DNA of 64,000 nucleotides from the NCBI GenBank assembly GCA_963674575.2, contig CAXXQT010000007.1, positions 1 through 64,000 of the forward strand. The letters run 5' to 3'. A program made the translations under genes and the position numbers. This document shows, in pieces, positions 37,730 to 46,285 of the stretch (position 1 is its first letter; every line of letters starts with the position of its first letter). The stretch is from JAAYAY01 sp963674575. Its GTDB lineage: Bacteria; Planctomycetota; Planctomycetia; Pirellulales; Thermoguttaceae. Below the pieces are notes generated by a model, which did no database searches, was not told the DNA's origin, and saw nothing but the letters and a program-made list of their open reading frames with translations.

Positions 37730-38854
37730 ATGAATCGCAACCGCCTGTGCCAGCTTGGCCTGTTGACGCTCCTCGCGACGATCAGCTTCCCGGCCTTGAG
37801 CAAGGATCGTTTTCTAGTAGGCGACCGCGTCCAGGAATCGGAAATTGCAGGGCAGCAGGAGGCGGCGTCAGAAGGGCCCGACTCGCAGTACTGTATGCCG
37901 GGCGAGTTCGAACGCCAGCAGGCCATTCTCGTCGCCTCGGGACGCCTGGCGACCTACTTTCCGGAAACGTTGACCGATATCGCTCAGGCCGTCCGGGGTC
38001 GCGTCTTGTTGGTCGCCCTGGTGGACTCCGACGAGGAAGAATCTCTCGTGGGCAATGTGCTTCGTCCGCTCAATCTCGCGGACGACAACGTTCGGGTGAT
38101 GGAGCTGGCCCTCGACACGCAATGGATCCGCGACTACGGTCCGCTGTTTGTCCGGGGCGAGAGCGGACGAATCGCCATTGTCGACGCCACGTATCAGAAC
38201 GAAGATCGACGGCAGGATGACGGCGTGCCGCAAGCCTTGGGCAACGCCGTGGGAATTCCGGTCGTGCAACTGCCCCTTGTTGTGGAGGGCGGCAACCTGC
38301 TGAGCAACGGCAACGGGCTTTTTCTGGCAACCTCGGCGCTTCTGTGCAAGAACGAACCCGGCGGAACGGATGGAGGTTCTGTCCGCGAGCAGCTTGCCTC
38401 CCACTTGGGATGCGAGCATCTCGTGGTTCTCGATCCGCTCGTGGGGGAGCCCACGGGCCACGTGGACATGTTTGCCACGTTCACCGATTCGCGGACCGTC
38501 GTGCTGGCCGCCTGCGACCCGGAAGCGGATCCTGCCAACGCGGCCCTCCTGGACGGGAACGCGGCGCGGCTGGCGGCCGTACCGGCCCCTTACGGCCCGC
38601 TGCGAGTGGTGCGGATTCCCATGCCGCCCCATATCGACGGCGTCTGGCGAACCTACAACAACGTGATTTTCGCCAACGGGGCGCTGCTTATGCCAACCTA
38701 CGGGCGTCTGGACCGGCAAGGAGAACGCATCGCCGCGGAGCGGTTCTCCGAAATGCTGCCGGGCTGGCAGATCCTTCCCATCGACGCCAGCGCCCTGATC
38801 CGAATGGACGGGGCTTTGCACTGCATTTCGATGAACGTGCCCGCCGACCGGTGA
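37730..38854 (+). CDS. Exported agmatine deiminase / peptidylarginine deiminase-like protein
   Basis: 374 aa with signal peptide MNRNRLCQLGLLTLLATISF and cleavage near ALS-K. The amidinotransferase-fold hydrolase core shows TQWIRDYGPLFVRG (substrate Asp region), VVEGGNLLSNGNG, GEPTGHVDMFATF (catalytic His) and a terminal Cys in DGALHCISMNVP (nucleophile). These match the PAD_porph/agmatine deiminase superfamily. Cytosolic agmatine deiminases lack a signal peptide, so this one more likely acts on free or peptidyl arginine-type groups outside the cytoplasm. It starts behind AAAGGATGAGGCTC. Confidence 0.88.
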   Translation: MNRNRLCQLGLLTLLATISFPALSKDRFLVGDRVQESEIAGQQEAASEGPDSQYCMPGEFERQQAILVASGRLATYFPETLTDIAQAVRGRVLLVALVDSDEEESLVGNVLRPLNLADDNVRVMELALDTQWIRDYGPLFVRGESGRIAIVDATYQNEDRRQDDGVPQALGNAVGIPVVQLPLVVEGGNLLSNGNGLFLATSALLCKNEPGGTDGGSVREQLASHLGCEHLVVLDPLVGEPTGHVDMFATFTDSRTVVLAACDPEADPANAALLDGNAARLAAVPAPYGPLRVVRIPMPPHIDGVWRTYNNVIFANGALLMPTYGRLDRQGERIAAERFSEMLPGWQILPIDASALIRMDGALHCISMNVPADR

Positions 38855-38889
38855 CGGAAGGCGAAAAAGGACGGGACTTCCGAGAGCCG

Positions 38890-39050
38890 CAGACTCCCTG
38901 AAATGCCGGGCGAGGGCTGGAGACGGAAGACCGTAGGCTGTAGGTTCCTGATGCGAGGTCGATCGGTGTGGAAAGCCGATTTCGATGCAATGAAAGCACC
39001 TGTTTCACCGTCCTTCGGTCTTCAGCCTTCAGTCTTCAGCCTCGTCTCCG
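38890..39050. repeat. Intergenic GAAGACTGAAGG/CTTCAGTCTTCAGCC-type simple repeats
   Basis: Between the deiminase gene and the DUF155 gene: GGAGACGGAAGACCGTAGGC and later CTTCGGTCTTCAGCCTTCAG followed by TCTTCAGCC. The same kind of repeat appears at 39905-39980 and 63850-63882. A further shared piece, GTGTGGAAAGCCGATTT at about 38967, recurs inverted at about 63903-63922. Confidence 0.6.
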
Positions 39051-39087
39051 CCGTCATTCGTTTTCACTTTGAGTAACGGAAGGCAGT

Positions 39088-39876
39088 TCACGCGCCGCGA
39101 AGGAAGAGGTCGTAGAGCGTGAGGAGAATCTCGACGACAATCAGGATTACGATATACCATTCCAAGCGAATGTTGTGGCGGTGCCGCAGGAGATCGAGTA
39201 CGGTCTGGGCGGTGCGCGCGGTAAGTTCGAGCTTGCGTTCGAGCACCGCGTAACGTTCCCGCAATTCAAACTCGTCGGCAAGACGCGCGTAGAGCCGCTC
39301 CAGATCGGGATTGTCCCAGGTCAGCTCCGGTTTGTCGGCGACTTCGACTCGGCCGACGATTCTCAGTTCGCTGAGCAGGCTTCTGCCGATATGGCGCAGC
39401 AGTTCCCGGCTGCGGCGACCGGAAAACCCCGTCTGCTGGAGATCCCGTGCCACAGGTTCGAGATTCTGAAAATTCTCGCCGACCCGGCGTTCGTACACGG
39501 CAAGAACCACGCTCTTGCTGAGAACCCCGGCAACGACCTGGCATCGCTCGGTGGAGCGATCGTGGAGGCAGAGGGTGCTGTCGAGAATAGCCTCGCGAGC
39601 CTCGGGATCGATTCGAACGGTGATCGTTTCCGTCTCGGGTTCCGCAAGGGGCTGGATCGTGCGGGCCTGAAGTCGCTCAAGGAAGTTGCGACGTTCTTCG
39701 GGCGGAACGTCGAAAAACGTGACAACACCGTAGCGGAAGATTGCGGCCAACCCGTCTCCAAGGCGGACCGTAAGAGGGTCCGTCGCCAGCCGCTCCGGCA
39801 GTTCCAGCCCGCGGAGGTCGATCCGTTCGCCGAGCAGGAAGGACTCGGCAAGGAATTCGAGGGAAGGAGTGTTCAT
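39088..39876 (-). CDS. DUF155 (RMD1/YagE-like) membrane protein
   Basis: 262 aa. It matches the RMD1/Sif2 family: N-terminal part with AAIFRYGVVTFFDV, middle part ILDSTLCLHDRSTERCQVVA and VLAVYERRVGENFQ, then a helical part RLYARLADEFELRERYAVLE and a single C-terminal transmembrane helix (WYIVILIVVEILLTLYDLF). This C-terminal anchor is the family hallmark. The function in bacteria is unknown; eukaryotic relatives act at mitochondrial membranes. It lies 70 bp after the end of the two-component operon and on the same strand, so it may be cotranscribed with it. Confidence 0.88.
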   Translation of the reverse strand: MNTPSLEFLAESFLLGERIDLRGLELPERLATDPLTVRLGDGLAAIFRYGVVTFFDVPPEERRNFLERLQARTIQPLAEPETETITVRIDPEAREAILDSTLCLHDRSTERCQVVAGVLSKSVVLAVYERRVGENFQNLEPVARDLQQTGFSGRRSRELLRHIGRSLLSELRIVGRVEVADKPELTWDNPDLERLYARLADEFELRERYAVLERKLELTARTAQTVLDLLRHRHNIRLEWYIVILIVVEILLTLYDLFLRGA

Positions 39877-39904
39877 GGTCTGAGGACGCTTTCGTCGGGA
39901 CAGG

Positions 39905-39980
39905 AGGCTAAAGACCGAAGACTGAAGGGCAGCAATGGCAAAGTCTTCAGTCTTCGGTCTCCGGTCTCCGGTCTTCCGAG
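39905..39980. repeat. Simple-sequence repeat at the 3' end of the response regulator gene
   Basis: AAAGACCGAAGACTGAAGGG and CTTCAGTCTTCGGTCTCCGG with TCTCCGGTCTTCC. The repeat runs into the regulator gene and encodes its last residues (EDRRPETED). It is the same family as 38890-39050. Confidence 0.65.
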
Positions 39981-41416
39981 GCGAGTTGTTTTTCGAGGAT
40001 CATGCCCAGTGTACGCATCTTGGCTCGCAAGGTGTTTCGGGAGACCCCGAGAACGCGTGCGGCTTCGACCTGGTTTCCCTTGGTGTGGCGGAAAACCTCG
40101 CCCAGCACGACGCGATCGACCGCCTGAAGCACGGCGTGGTAGACGTTTGTTTGGCCGGCGGCGAGCAGACGCCGGCTGTATTGGCCCACGTCCAGCGCCA
40201 TGGGGTCGTTTTCCCGAGCTCGGCTCGACGTCGCCCCGTTGAGCCGAAGGACGTCCGGCAGACAGTCGGGCGTGATGATGTTGCCAGTGGCATGGACCAT
40301 CGCGTATTTCAGCGTGCTTTCCAGTTCGCGGACGTTGCCCGGCCAATGGTGACGTTGGAGCATCTGCATGGCGTCGGGGGCGAGGGAGCGAATGTGTTTT
40401 CCCAGCTCCGGTCCACTTCGGGCCAGGAAGTGGTCGACGAGCAGGGGCAGGTCTTCCATGTGCTCCCGCAAGGGTGGGACACGGACGACAAAGACGTTGA
40501 GGCGGTAGAAAAGGTCTTCTCGAAACCGTCCGGTGGCCGCGAGGGAGGCCAGATCCTGGTTCGTGGCGGCAATGATACGGACGTCGGTTCGGATGGTCTC
40601 GTTTCCGCCGACCCGTTCGAACCGCTGTTCCTGGAGGAGGCGGAGCAGTTTGGCCTGGGTGGCGAAGGACATATCGCCAACCTCGTCGAGGAAGAGCGTC
40701 CCGCCGGAGGCCTGTTCGAACTTGCCGATCCGTCGTCGATCCGCGCCGGTGAAGGCGCCTTTCTCGTGGCCGAACAGTTCGCTCTCCAGGAGCGTTTCCG
40801 GAATCGCCGCGCAGTTGATGGCCAGCAACGGAGCCTTGCCTCGCCGGCTGTGCTGGTAGATGGCCCGGGCGACCAGTTCCTTGCCCGTGCCGCTTTCGCC
40901 GAGGATCAGGACGGTTACATCCTGGGAGGCGACTCGCCCGATGGCCTTATAGACGTTCTGCATGGCAGCCGACTGGCCGATCATCGGGTCGGACCTGGCG
41001 ACACTTGGTTCTTCCCCGGCGAGCAGGGCTGGAACACGGCTCAGGCGGCTCAGGTCCAGCGCTCCCGCCACGACCTGGCGAATCTGTTGCAGGTCGACCG
41101 GCTTGAGCAGGTATTCATAGGCGCCCATCTTCATGGCCTCGATCGCCGTCTCCGTTGTGGAATGGGCGGTGATCACGATGACGGGCAGCCGCGGATCGAT
41201 CTCGCGGATCGTTCCGTAGGCCTCCAGGCCGGAGAAGTCGGGAAGACGGACATCAAGGAGAACCACATCGGGCAGGTCCCGGCGGACGCGCTCAATGCCC
41301 TCCGACGCGCTGTTGGCGGAGATCACCTCAAGGTCGGACGATCGGAGGGCCTTCTCCAGGGAGTAGCAGACGTTCTTCTCGTCGTCGATGATAAGCAGTT
41401 TGGCCATCGGTTTCAT
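39947..41416 (-). CDS. NtrC-type sigma-54-dependent response regulator
   Basis: 489 aa from ATG 41416, whose ATGA overlaps the stop of the kinase gene (translational coupling); ATG 41407 is an alternative. The receiver domain has Asp55 in VVLLDVRLP. The AAA+ domain has Walker A GESGTGKE, the sigma-54 contact motif ELFGHEKGAFTGAD, and Walker B GGTLFLDEVGD. The Fis-type HTH is NQVEAARVLGVSRNTLRAKM. It activates sigma-54 promoters after phosphorylation by the partner kinase. The final residues are encoded by a simple repeat, which suggests the native stop was overrun. Confidence 0.95.
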   Translation of the reverse strand: MKPMAKLLIIDDEKNVCYSLEKALRSSDLEVISANSASEGIERVRRDLPDVVLLDVRLPDFSGLEAYGTIREIDPRLPVIVITAHSTTETAIEAMKMGAYEYLLKPVDLQQIRQVVAGALDLSRLSRVPALLAGEEPSVARSDPMIGQSAAMQNVYKAIGRVASQDVTVLILGESGTGKELVARAIYQHSRRGKAPLLAINCAAIPETLLESELFGHEKGAFTGADRRRIGKFEQASGGTLFLDEVGDMSFATQAKLLRLLQEQRFERVGGNETIRTDVRIIAATNQDLASLAATGRFREDLFYRLNVFVVRVPPLREHMEDLPLLVDHFLARSGPELGKHIRSLAPDAMQMLQRHHWPGNVRELESTLKYAMVHATGNIITPDCLPDVLRLNGATSSRARENDPMALDVGQYSRRLLAAGQTNVYHAVLQAVDRVVLGEVFRHTKGNQVEAARVLGVSRNTLRAKMRTLGMILEKQLASEDRRPETED

Positions 41417-42561
41417 TCCTGCGCCGCAAGTTGGACGCACGGGGCCCCCATGGGGAGGCCAATCGAGAGGACGGCCCCACCGCGACACGAATTGGCCGCC
41501 TGAATTCGTCCCCCGTGGGCTTCCGCAATCCGCCGGCAGATGGCCAGCCCCAGGCCAAGTCCCGTTTCCTTGGTGCTGACAAAGGGCTCGAAAATGCGGT
41601 TCTCCAGTTCCAGGGGAATTCCCGGGCCGCTGTCCCGCACGAAGACGGTCGCCCAGGAATGCTGGTCGGGCTCGTTGGCCGGGCCGTCGGGAGCGCCGTC
41701 CGCATTCAGGGCAACGGAGATTTCTCCGCCGTGACCGACGGCGTCGAGGGCATTGAGCAGGGTGTTGAGCAGAAGCTGGCGAATCTGCTCGCGGTCGGCC
41801 CAGATTTCAACGGGGTCTTCGGGCAACTCGCTTTGGAGACGCACCTGCTGAAGGGCCACTCGGGCGGAGATCAAATCGAGCAGGTTTCGGACGACGTCGC
41901 GGAGGTCAAAACGACGCTTCTCCAGGGAAGGTGGCTTGGCAAAATCGAGGAATCGCTGAAGGGAGTCTTCCAGACGAGCCAGTTCCTCCTTCAGGACAAT
42001 CACATCGCGTCCTTCGAGGGTGGCCCCTTCTCCCACCTCGGCCGCCGTCTGGACCAGGATCTTGATGGCCGTCAGCGGATTGCGGAGTTCGTGGGCCAGG
42101 CCCGCCGCCAGTTGCCCGAGGGCCGCCAGCTGTTCCGCCCGAAGAAGTTCCAGTTGGTTTTGCTGCAGCTGATCGACGACCGTTACGACCCGGTCCGCCA
42201 GATCCGTCAGCGACGATGCCAGGTCGTGCAGGCCCTGCGGTTCTTCCAGGTCGATGGGCCCGACGACTTCTTCGAGCTTGGCGGTCGCCTTTCGGATCGG
42301 ACCGTGAAGGAGCGCCACGGTATGCCGTACGGCCCTTGTCACGGCATAGCCGGTCAGCAGGCTGGCCACGGCGCCGCAGGTTCCCAACAGTAGGCATCCC
42401 GCGGCGATTCGCTCTGCCACGATTTCGTTCCGGCTGCCGGTGCCGGGTGTTTGGGATTGGTGGCGATGTGCGTACCATGCCGCTCCCCCACCGAGGCCCA
42501 GCAGGAGGAGGCTCAACATGAGGCTCGGCGCGATGATTTGGAAGAGGGAGCGACTCTTCAT
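41413..42561 (-). CDS. Membrane sensor histidine kinase
   Basis: 382 aa from ATG 42561 with CAGGAAG upstream. Two transmembrane helices (about residues 7-31 and 52-75) enclose only about 20 residues, so there is no large external sensor. A HAMP-like linker follows, then the HisKA box GLAHELRNPLTAIKIL with His157, then the HATPase motifs LLLNTLLNALDAVGHGG (N box), VRDSGPGIP (G1), FEPFVSTKETGLGLGLAI (F and G2 boxes). It is the probable partner of the overlapping NtrC-type regulator. The architecture is NtrB/ZraS-like; the signal is unknown. Confidence 0.94.
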   Translation of the reverse strand: MKSRSLFQIIAPSLMLSLLLLGLGGGAAWYAHRHQSQTPGTGSRNEIVAERIAAGCLLLGTCGAVASLLTGYAVTRAVRHTVALLHGPIRKATAKLEEVVGPIDLEEPQGLHDLASSLTDLADRVVTVVDQLQQNQLELLRAEQLAALGQLAAGLAHELRNPLTAIKILVQTAAEVGEGATLEGRDVIVLKEELARLEDSLQRFLDFAKPPSLEKRRFDLRDVVRNLLDLISARVALQQVRLQSELPEDPVEIWADREQIRQLLLNTLLNALDAVGHGGEISVALNADGAPDGPANEPDQHSWATVFVRDSGPGIPLELENRIFEPFVSTKETGLGLGLAICRRIAEAHGGRIQAANSCRGGAVLSIGLPMGAPCVQLAAQE

Positions 42562-42847
42562 AAAGGGCTTCCTGGGAGTGTGCAAATTGTGACCACCGTG
42601 CGCAGATGCTGAGCCACGATCATGGATGGAACGGTTGGTCACGGTGCTTGCCATTCTACCCATTTCCCTCGAAATTCTTCTACGAACTCATCCCAAAAAA
42701 GACGGAACACGAGGGAGCAAAAACCAGGCCCAACAGGATCGATTCTCCTGAAACCCCGACGCGGTCCGTTCGGTACGGGAAATGCAGACGTCGGAAGGAA
42801 GGCGGGCAGGACCCTCGCTTGAACCGACCTAAGGAGCATTGCCCTTC

Positions 42848-43594
42848 GTGGAGACTCAGCTTCACCTCGATATTCTTCCCCAACCCGACGACTTGAGTTG
42901 CGGACCCACCTGTTTGCACGCGGTCTACCGTTACTACGGGCTGGAACTGCCGCTCCGGGAGGTCATCGATGAGACGTCGAGCCTGGAGCACGGTGGTACG
43001 CTCGCCGTGATGCTGGCCTGCCGTGCGCTCGCTCGGGGATTCAAAGCAACAATCTATACCTACAATCTCCAGGTTTTCGACCCCACGTGGTTCGTGCAGG
43101 GTCAGGACTCGTTGGCGGCCAAGCTGGCGGCCCAGCGGGCCTCGAAGCGATCCTCCCGGGTAGCAGCCGCGACGCGATTCTATCTGGAGTTCCTCGAACG
43201 AGGGGGAACGCTCACGATGGTCGACCTGACCCCCGCACTGATCCGGAAGCACCTGAAGCGGGGAACGCCCATCCTGACGGGGCTGAGCTCGACCTATCTC
43301 TACCAGGAGCCGCGAGAATACGGGCCCCGGTGCGAGCCCGATGACGTGCGAGGCGCCCCGGCGGGGCATTTCGTGGTTCTCTGCGGATACGACTCGGGCC
43401 AGCGCGGGGTCCTCGTGGCCGATCCCTTGAGCCCGAACCCCATGGCCCCGGGCCAGTACTACGTGGTCAACGTCGAACGGGTCATTTGCGCGATCCTGCT
43501 GGGAATCCTTACGTACGACGCAAATCTTCTGATTGTGGAACCCGGCGCAACATGCCAAGGGAATGGACATGCCTGTTCTGATCGTCGTCAGTGA
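42848..43594 (+). CDS. C39-like cysteine peptidase
   Basis: About 248 aa from GTG 42848, 11 nt behind AAGGAG (42831-42836); TTG 42839 is too close to that site. A papain-like C39 fold: Cys in DDLSCGPTCLHAVYRYYG, His in APAGHFVVLCGYD, and Asp/Asn in VLVADPLSPNP. No signal peptide, ATP-binding cassette or membrane helix, so unlike transporter-fused C39 it is probably a stand-alone cytoplasmic peptidase. Its 3' end overlaps the next gene by 26 bp. First gene of the amidoligase-type operon 42848-47005, where it may trim or process the modified peptide (inference). Confidence 0.85.
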   Translation: METQLHLDILPQPDDLSCGPTCLHAVYRYYGLELPLREVIDETSSLEHGGTLAVMLACRALARGFKATIYTYNLQVFDPTWFVQGQDSLAAKLAAQRASKRSSRVAAATRFYLEFLERGGTLTMVDLTPALIRKHLKRGTPILTGLSSTYLYQEPREYGPRCEPDDVRGAPAGHFVVLCGYDSGQRGVLVADPLSPNPMAPGQYYVVNVERVICAILLGILTYDANLLIVEPGATCQGNGHACSDRRQ

Positions 43595-45041
43595 CCTTCG
43601 TCAATGGCCGTTGGAGATCCCGGGGGTTCGAGTCATCGACGCCCGGAGCTACCTGACGCAACCGGAATTCAGCGACCTGCGCGGCGTCAAGGTCTTCAAC
43701 CTCTGCCGTTCGTACCGCTACCAGACACTCGGCTACTATGTATCCCTTCTGGCCGAAGCACGAGGCCACAAGCCCCTGCCCAGCGTTACGTCGATCCAGG
43801 ATCTGAAGAACCAAGCCGTCGTTCGGCTGGTTTCGGAGGAACTGGAGGAGTTGATCGAGAAGAGCCTGGCCCCCATTCAATCGGACCGGTTCCGACTGAG
43901 CATCTATTTCGGTCGCAACCTGGCCAAGCGCTACGATCGTCTAGCCTCGCACCTGTTCAACCTGCTGCCCGTGCCGTTGTTGCGGGCCCAGTTCGTTCGC
44001 GACAAGCAATGGCAATTGCGAGGGCTTTCGGCCATCGCGGCGAGCGAAGTGCCCGAATCCCATTATCCGTTCCTTCTGGACGTTGCCACCCAGCACTTTT
44101 CCGGCCGGGTGGGACGGGTGCGCCGCCGCACGCGAACCCGCTACGACCTTGCCATCCTCTGCAATTCGGGCGATCCGGAGCCGCCTTCGGATGAGAAGGC
44201 GCTTCAACGTTTCGCGAAGGCGGGCGAGTCGATGGGGCTGGCTGTGGAGCGGATCGCACGCGACGACTACGCTCGGCTTGCCGAATTCGACGCCCTGTTT
44301 CTGCGCGAAACGACCGCGGTCAACCATTTCACGTACCGGTTCGCGCGTCGGGGCGTGGCGGAAGGCCTGGTGGTGATCGACGACCCGGAGTCGATCGTGC
44401 GTTGTGCGAACAAGGTCTTTCTCGCCGAACTGCTGGCCAGGCAGAACCTGCCCACGCCCGCCACCATGGTAGTCCACCGCGATAACGTGGGCAGCGTGGC
44501 GGACACCCTGGGCGTTCCCTGCGTGCTGAAGCGGCCCGACAGCGCCTTCTCCCTCGGGGTGAGCAAGGTCGAGAGCGAGGAAGAACTGCTCGGAGAAACA
44601 AAACGACTCCTGGAAGACTCCGACCTCGTCGTTGCCCAGGAGTACCTGCCAACCACGTTCGACTGGCGAATCGGCGTGCTGGATCGACGCCCGCTGTATG
44701 CCTGCAAGTATCACATGGCTCCCAACCACTGGCAGATTGTGCGGCGCGACCAGAACGGCGACCGCCGCTACGGGCGCGTGGAGACCTTGCCCGTGGAACT
44801 GGCGCCGGCTCGGGCCGTGCGCGTGGCCCTGAAGGCCGCCAATTACGTCGGCGACGGGCTCTACGGCGTCGACGTGAAGCAGTCGGGGAACCGGTTCTTC
44901 GTGATCGAGGTGAACGACAACCCCAACATCGAGTCGGGGGTCGAGGACGCCGTGCTCAAGGAGGAACTCTACCGCCGAATTATGAGCGTATTCTTGCGGC
45001 GTATCGAGCAACGGAAAGGCTGGCACGCAATCCATGACTGA
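43569..45041 (+). CDS. RimK-type ATP-grasp ligase with N-terminal extension
   Basis: 490 aa from ATG 43569, with AAGGGA 6 nt upstream; a second ATG lies 6 nt earlier. The N-terminal about 200 residues are a RimK-like pre-domain (DLRQWPLEIPGVRVIDARSY). The C-terminal half is the ATP-grasp: VPCVLKRPDSAFSLGVSKV (ATP lysine and loop), VVAQEYLPTTFDWRIGVLD, YGVDVKQSGNRFFVIEVNDN (metal-binding Glu and Asn). It should form amide bonds between a carboxylate and an amino group, using ATP. Overlaps the genes on both sides. Confidence 0.9.
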   Translation: MPVLIVVSDLRQWPLEIPGVRVIDARSYLTQPEFSDLRGVKVFNLCRSYRYQTLGYYVSLLAEARGHKPLPSVTSIQDLKNQAVVRLVSEELEELIEKSLAPIQSDRFRLSIYFGRNLAKRYDRLASHLFNLLPVPLLRAQFVRDKQWQLRGLSAIAASEVPESHYPFLLDVATQHFSGRVGRVRRRTRTRYDLAILCNSGDPEPPSDEKALQRFAKAGESMGLAVERIARDDYARLAEFDALFLRETTAVNHFTYRFARRGVAEGLVVIDDPESIVRCANKVFLAELLARQNLPTPATMVVHRDNVGSVADTLGVPCVLKRPDSAFSLGVSKVESEEELLGETKRLLEDSDLVVAQEYLPTTFDWRIGVLDRRPLYACKYHMAPNHWQIVRRDQNGDRRYGRVETLPVELAPARAVRVALKAANYVGDGLYGVDVKQSGNRFFVIEVNDNPNIESGVEDAVLKEELYRRIMSVFLRRIEQRKGWHAIHD

Positions 45042-46278
45042 TCGTTCCCCCTTGCACCTCTTCCAGGCCTACGGCGTCGAATTGGAATACATGCTGGTCG
45101 ACTCGGAGACCCTGGCCGTGCTGCCCGTGGCAGACCGGGTTCTGCAGACCGTGGCCGGTGGCTTCGAGTCGGAAGTCGTCCAGGGGGAGATCTCCTGGTC
45201 CAATGAACTGGTGTTGCACGTCATCGAGTTGAAGAGCACCGAGCCGACTCCGAACCTGGCTTCGCTCGAGGCGGCGTTTCAGCAGAACGTGTCGAGAATC
45301 AACGAGTTGCTTGCCTCGATGGGCGGACGCCTCATGCCCACGGCGATGCACCCTTGGATGGACCCCGCCGAGGAAATGCGTCTCTGGCCCCACGAGTACC
45401 ATCGCGTTTACGAGACCTACGACCGCATCTTCAACTGCCGCAGGCACGGTTGGGCCAATCTCCAATCGGTTCATCTCAATCTGCCTTTTGCCGGCGACGC
45501 GGAGTTCTGCCGCCTTCACTCAGCCATCCGGCTGGTCCTGCCGATCCTGCCGGCACTGGCCGCTGCCTCCCCGATCATGGACGAACACGTCACCGGCCTG
45601 CTCGACACCCGACTCGATGTGTACCGCTCCAATGCGCAACACATCCCCTCGATCACGGCCTCCGTGATTCCCGAACCGGTTCTCAGTCGCGAGCAGTACG
45701 AGCGCGAGATCCTCCGGCCCATGTACGACGACATTCGTCCCCTGGATCCGGAAGGCATTCTCCAGCACGAGTTCCTGAACTCGCGCGGGGCCATTGCCCG
45801 TTTCGATCGCGGCTCGATCGAGATTCGCCTTCTCGACGTTCAGGAGTGCCCGGCGGCCGACCTGGCGATCTGCGCGGCCGTGTCGGAGACGATTCAGGCC
45901 CTGGTCCGGCAGGAGTGGCGCAGCACGGAGAGCCAGCAGGAACTCACAACCGCCGCTCTTGCCGACATCCTGCGAGCCACGACGCGTGATGCTGACCGAG
46001 CCCAGATTGAAAATGCGGAATACCTCGCCCAATTCGGCATTGGCGAGCGGTCCTGCTCCGCGGGGGACATCTGGCGCCATCTGCGCGACGTGTTGCCCCT
46101 GACGCCACCCGAGCAACCGGCATGGTCGACCACCTTGAAAACGATCCTCGAGCAGGGTCCGCTGGCAAGGCGGATTGTGTCGTGCCTCGGAGAGGCCCCT
46201 TCCCTCGGCGACATTCGGCGGGTTTATGGCGAACTCTGCGATTGTCTGGCCGGCGGTCGCATGTTTCGAGGGTGCTGA
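45034..46278 (+). CDS. GCS2-family carboxylate-amine ligase (glutamate-cysteine ligase type 2)
   Basis: 414 aa; start overlaps the RimK gene by 8 bp. GCS2 hallmarks: QAYGVELEYMLVD near the N-terminus, VIELKSTEPTPNLASLEAAF, LMPTAMHPWMDP, SVHLNLPFAGDAEFCRLHSA and FDRGSIEIRLLDVQECPAAD. It uses ATP to join an amino acid to the gamma- or other carboxylate of a glutamate-like acceptor. Together with the ATP-grasp neighbour it probably builds or tags a peptide-like metabolite. True glutathione synthesis is less likely because the partner set differs. Confidence 0.9.
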   Translation: MTDRSPLHLFQAYGVELEYMLVDSETLAVLPVADRVLQTVAGGFESEVVQGEISWSNELVLHVIELKSTEPTPNLASLEAAFQQNVSRINELLASMGGRLMPTAMHPWMDPAEEMRLWPHEYHRVYETYDRIFNCRRHGWANLQSVHLNLPFAGDAEFCRLHSAIRLVLPILPALAAASPIMDEHVTGLLDTRLDVYRSNAQHIPSITASVIPEPVLSREQYEREILRPMYDDIRPLDPEGILQHEFLNSRGAIARFDRGSIEIRLLDVQECPAADLAICAAVSETIQALVRQEWRSTESQQELTTAALADILRATTRDADRAQIENAEYLAQFGIGERSCSAGDIWRHLRDVLPLTPPEQPAWSTTLKTILEQGPLARRIVSCLGEAPSLGDIRRVYGELCDCLAGGRMFRGC

Positions 46279-46285
46279 GTCCGCC

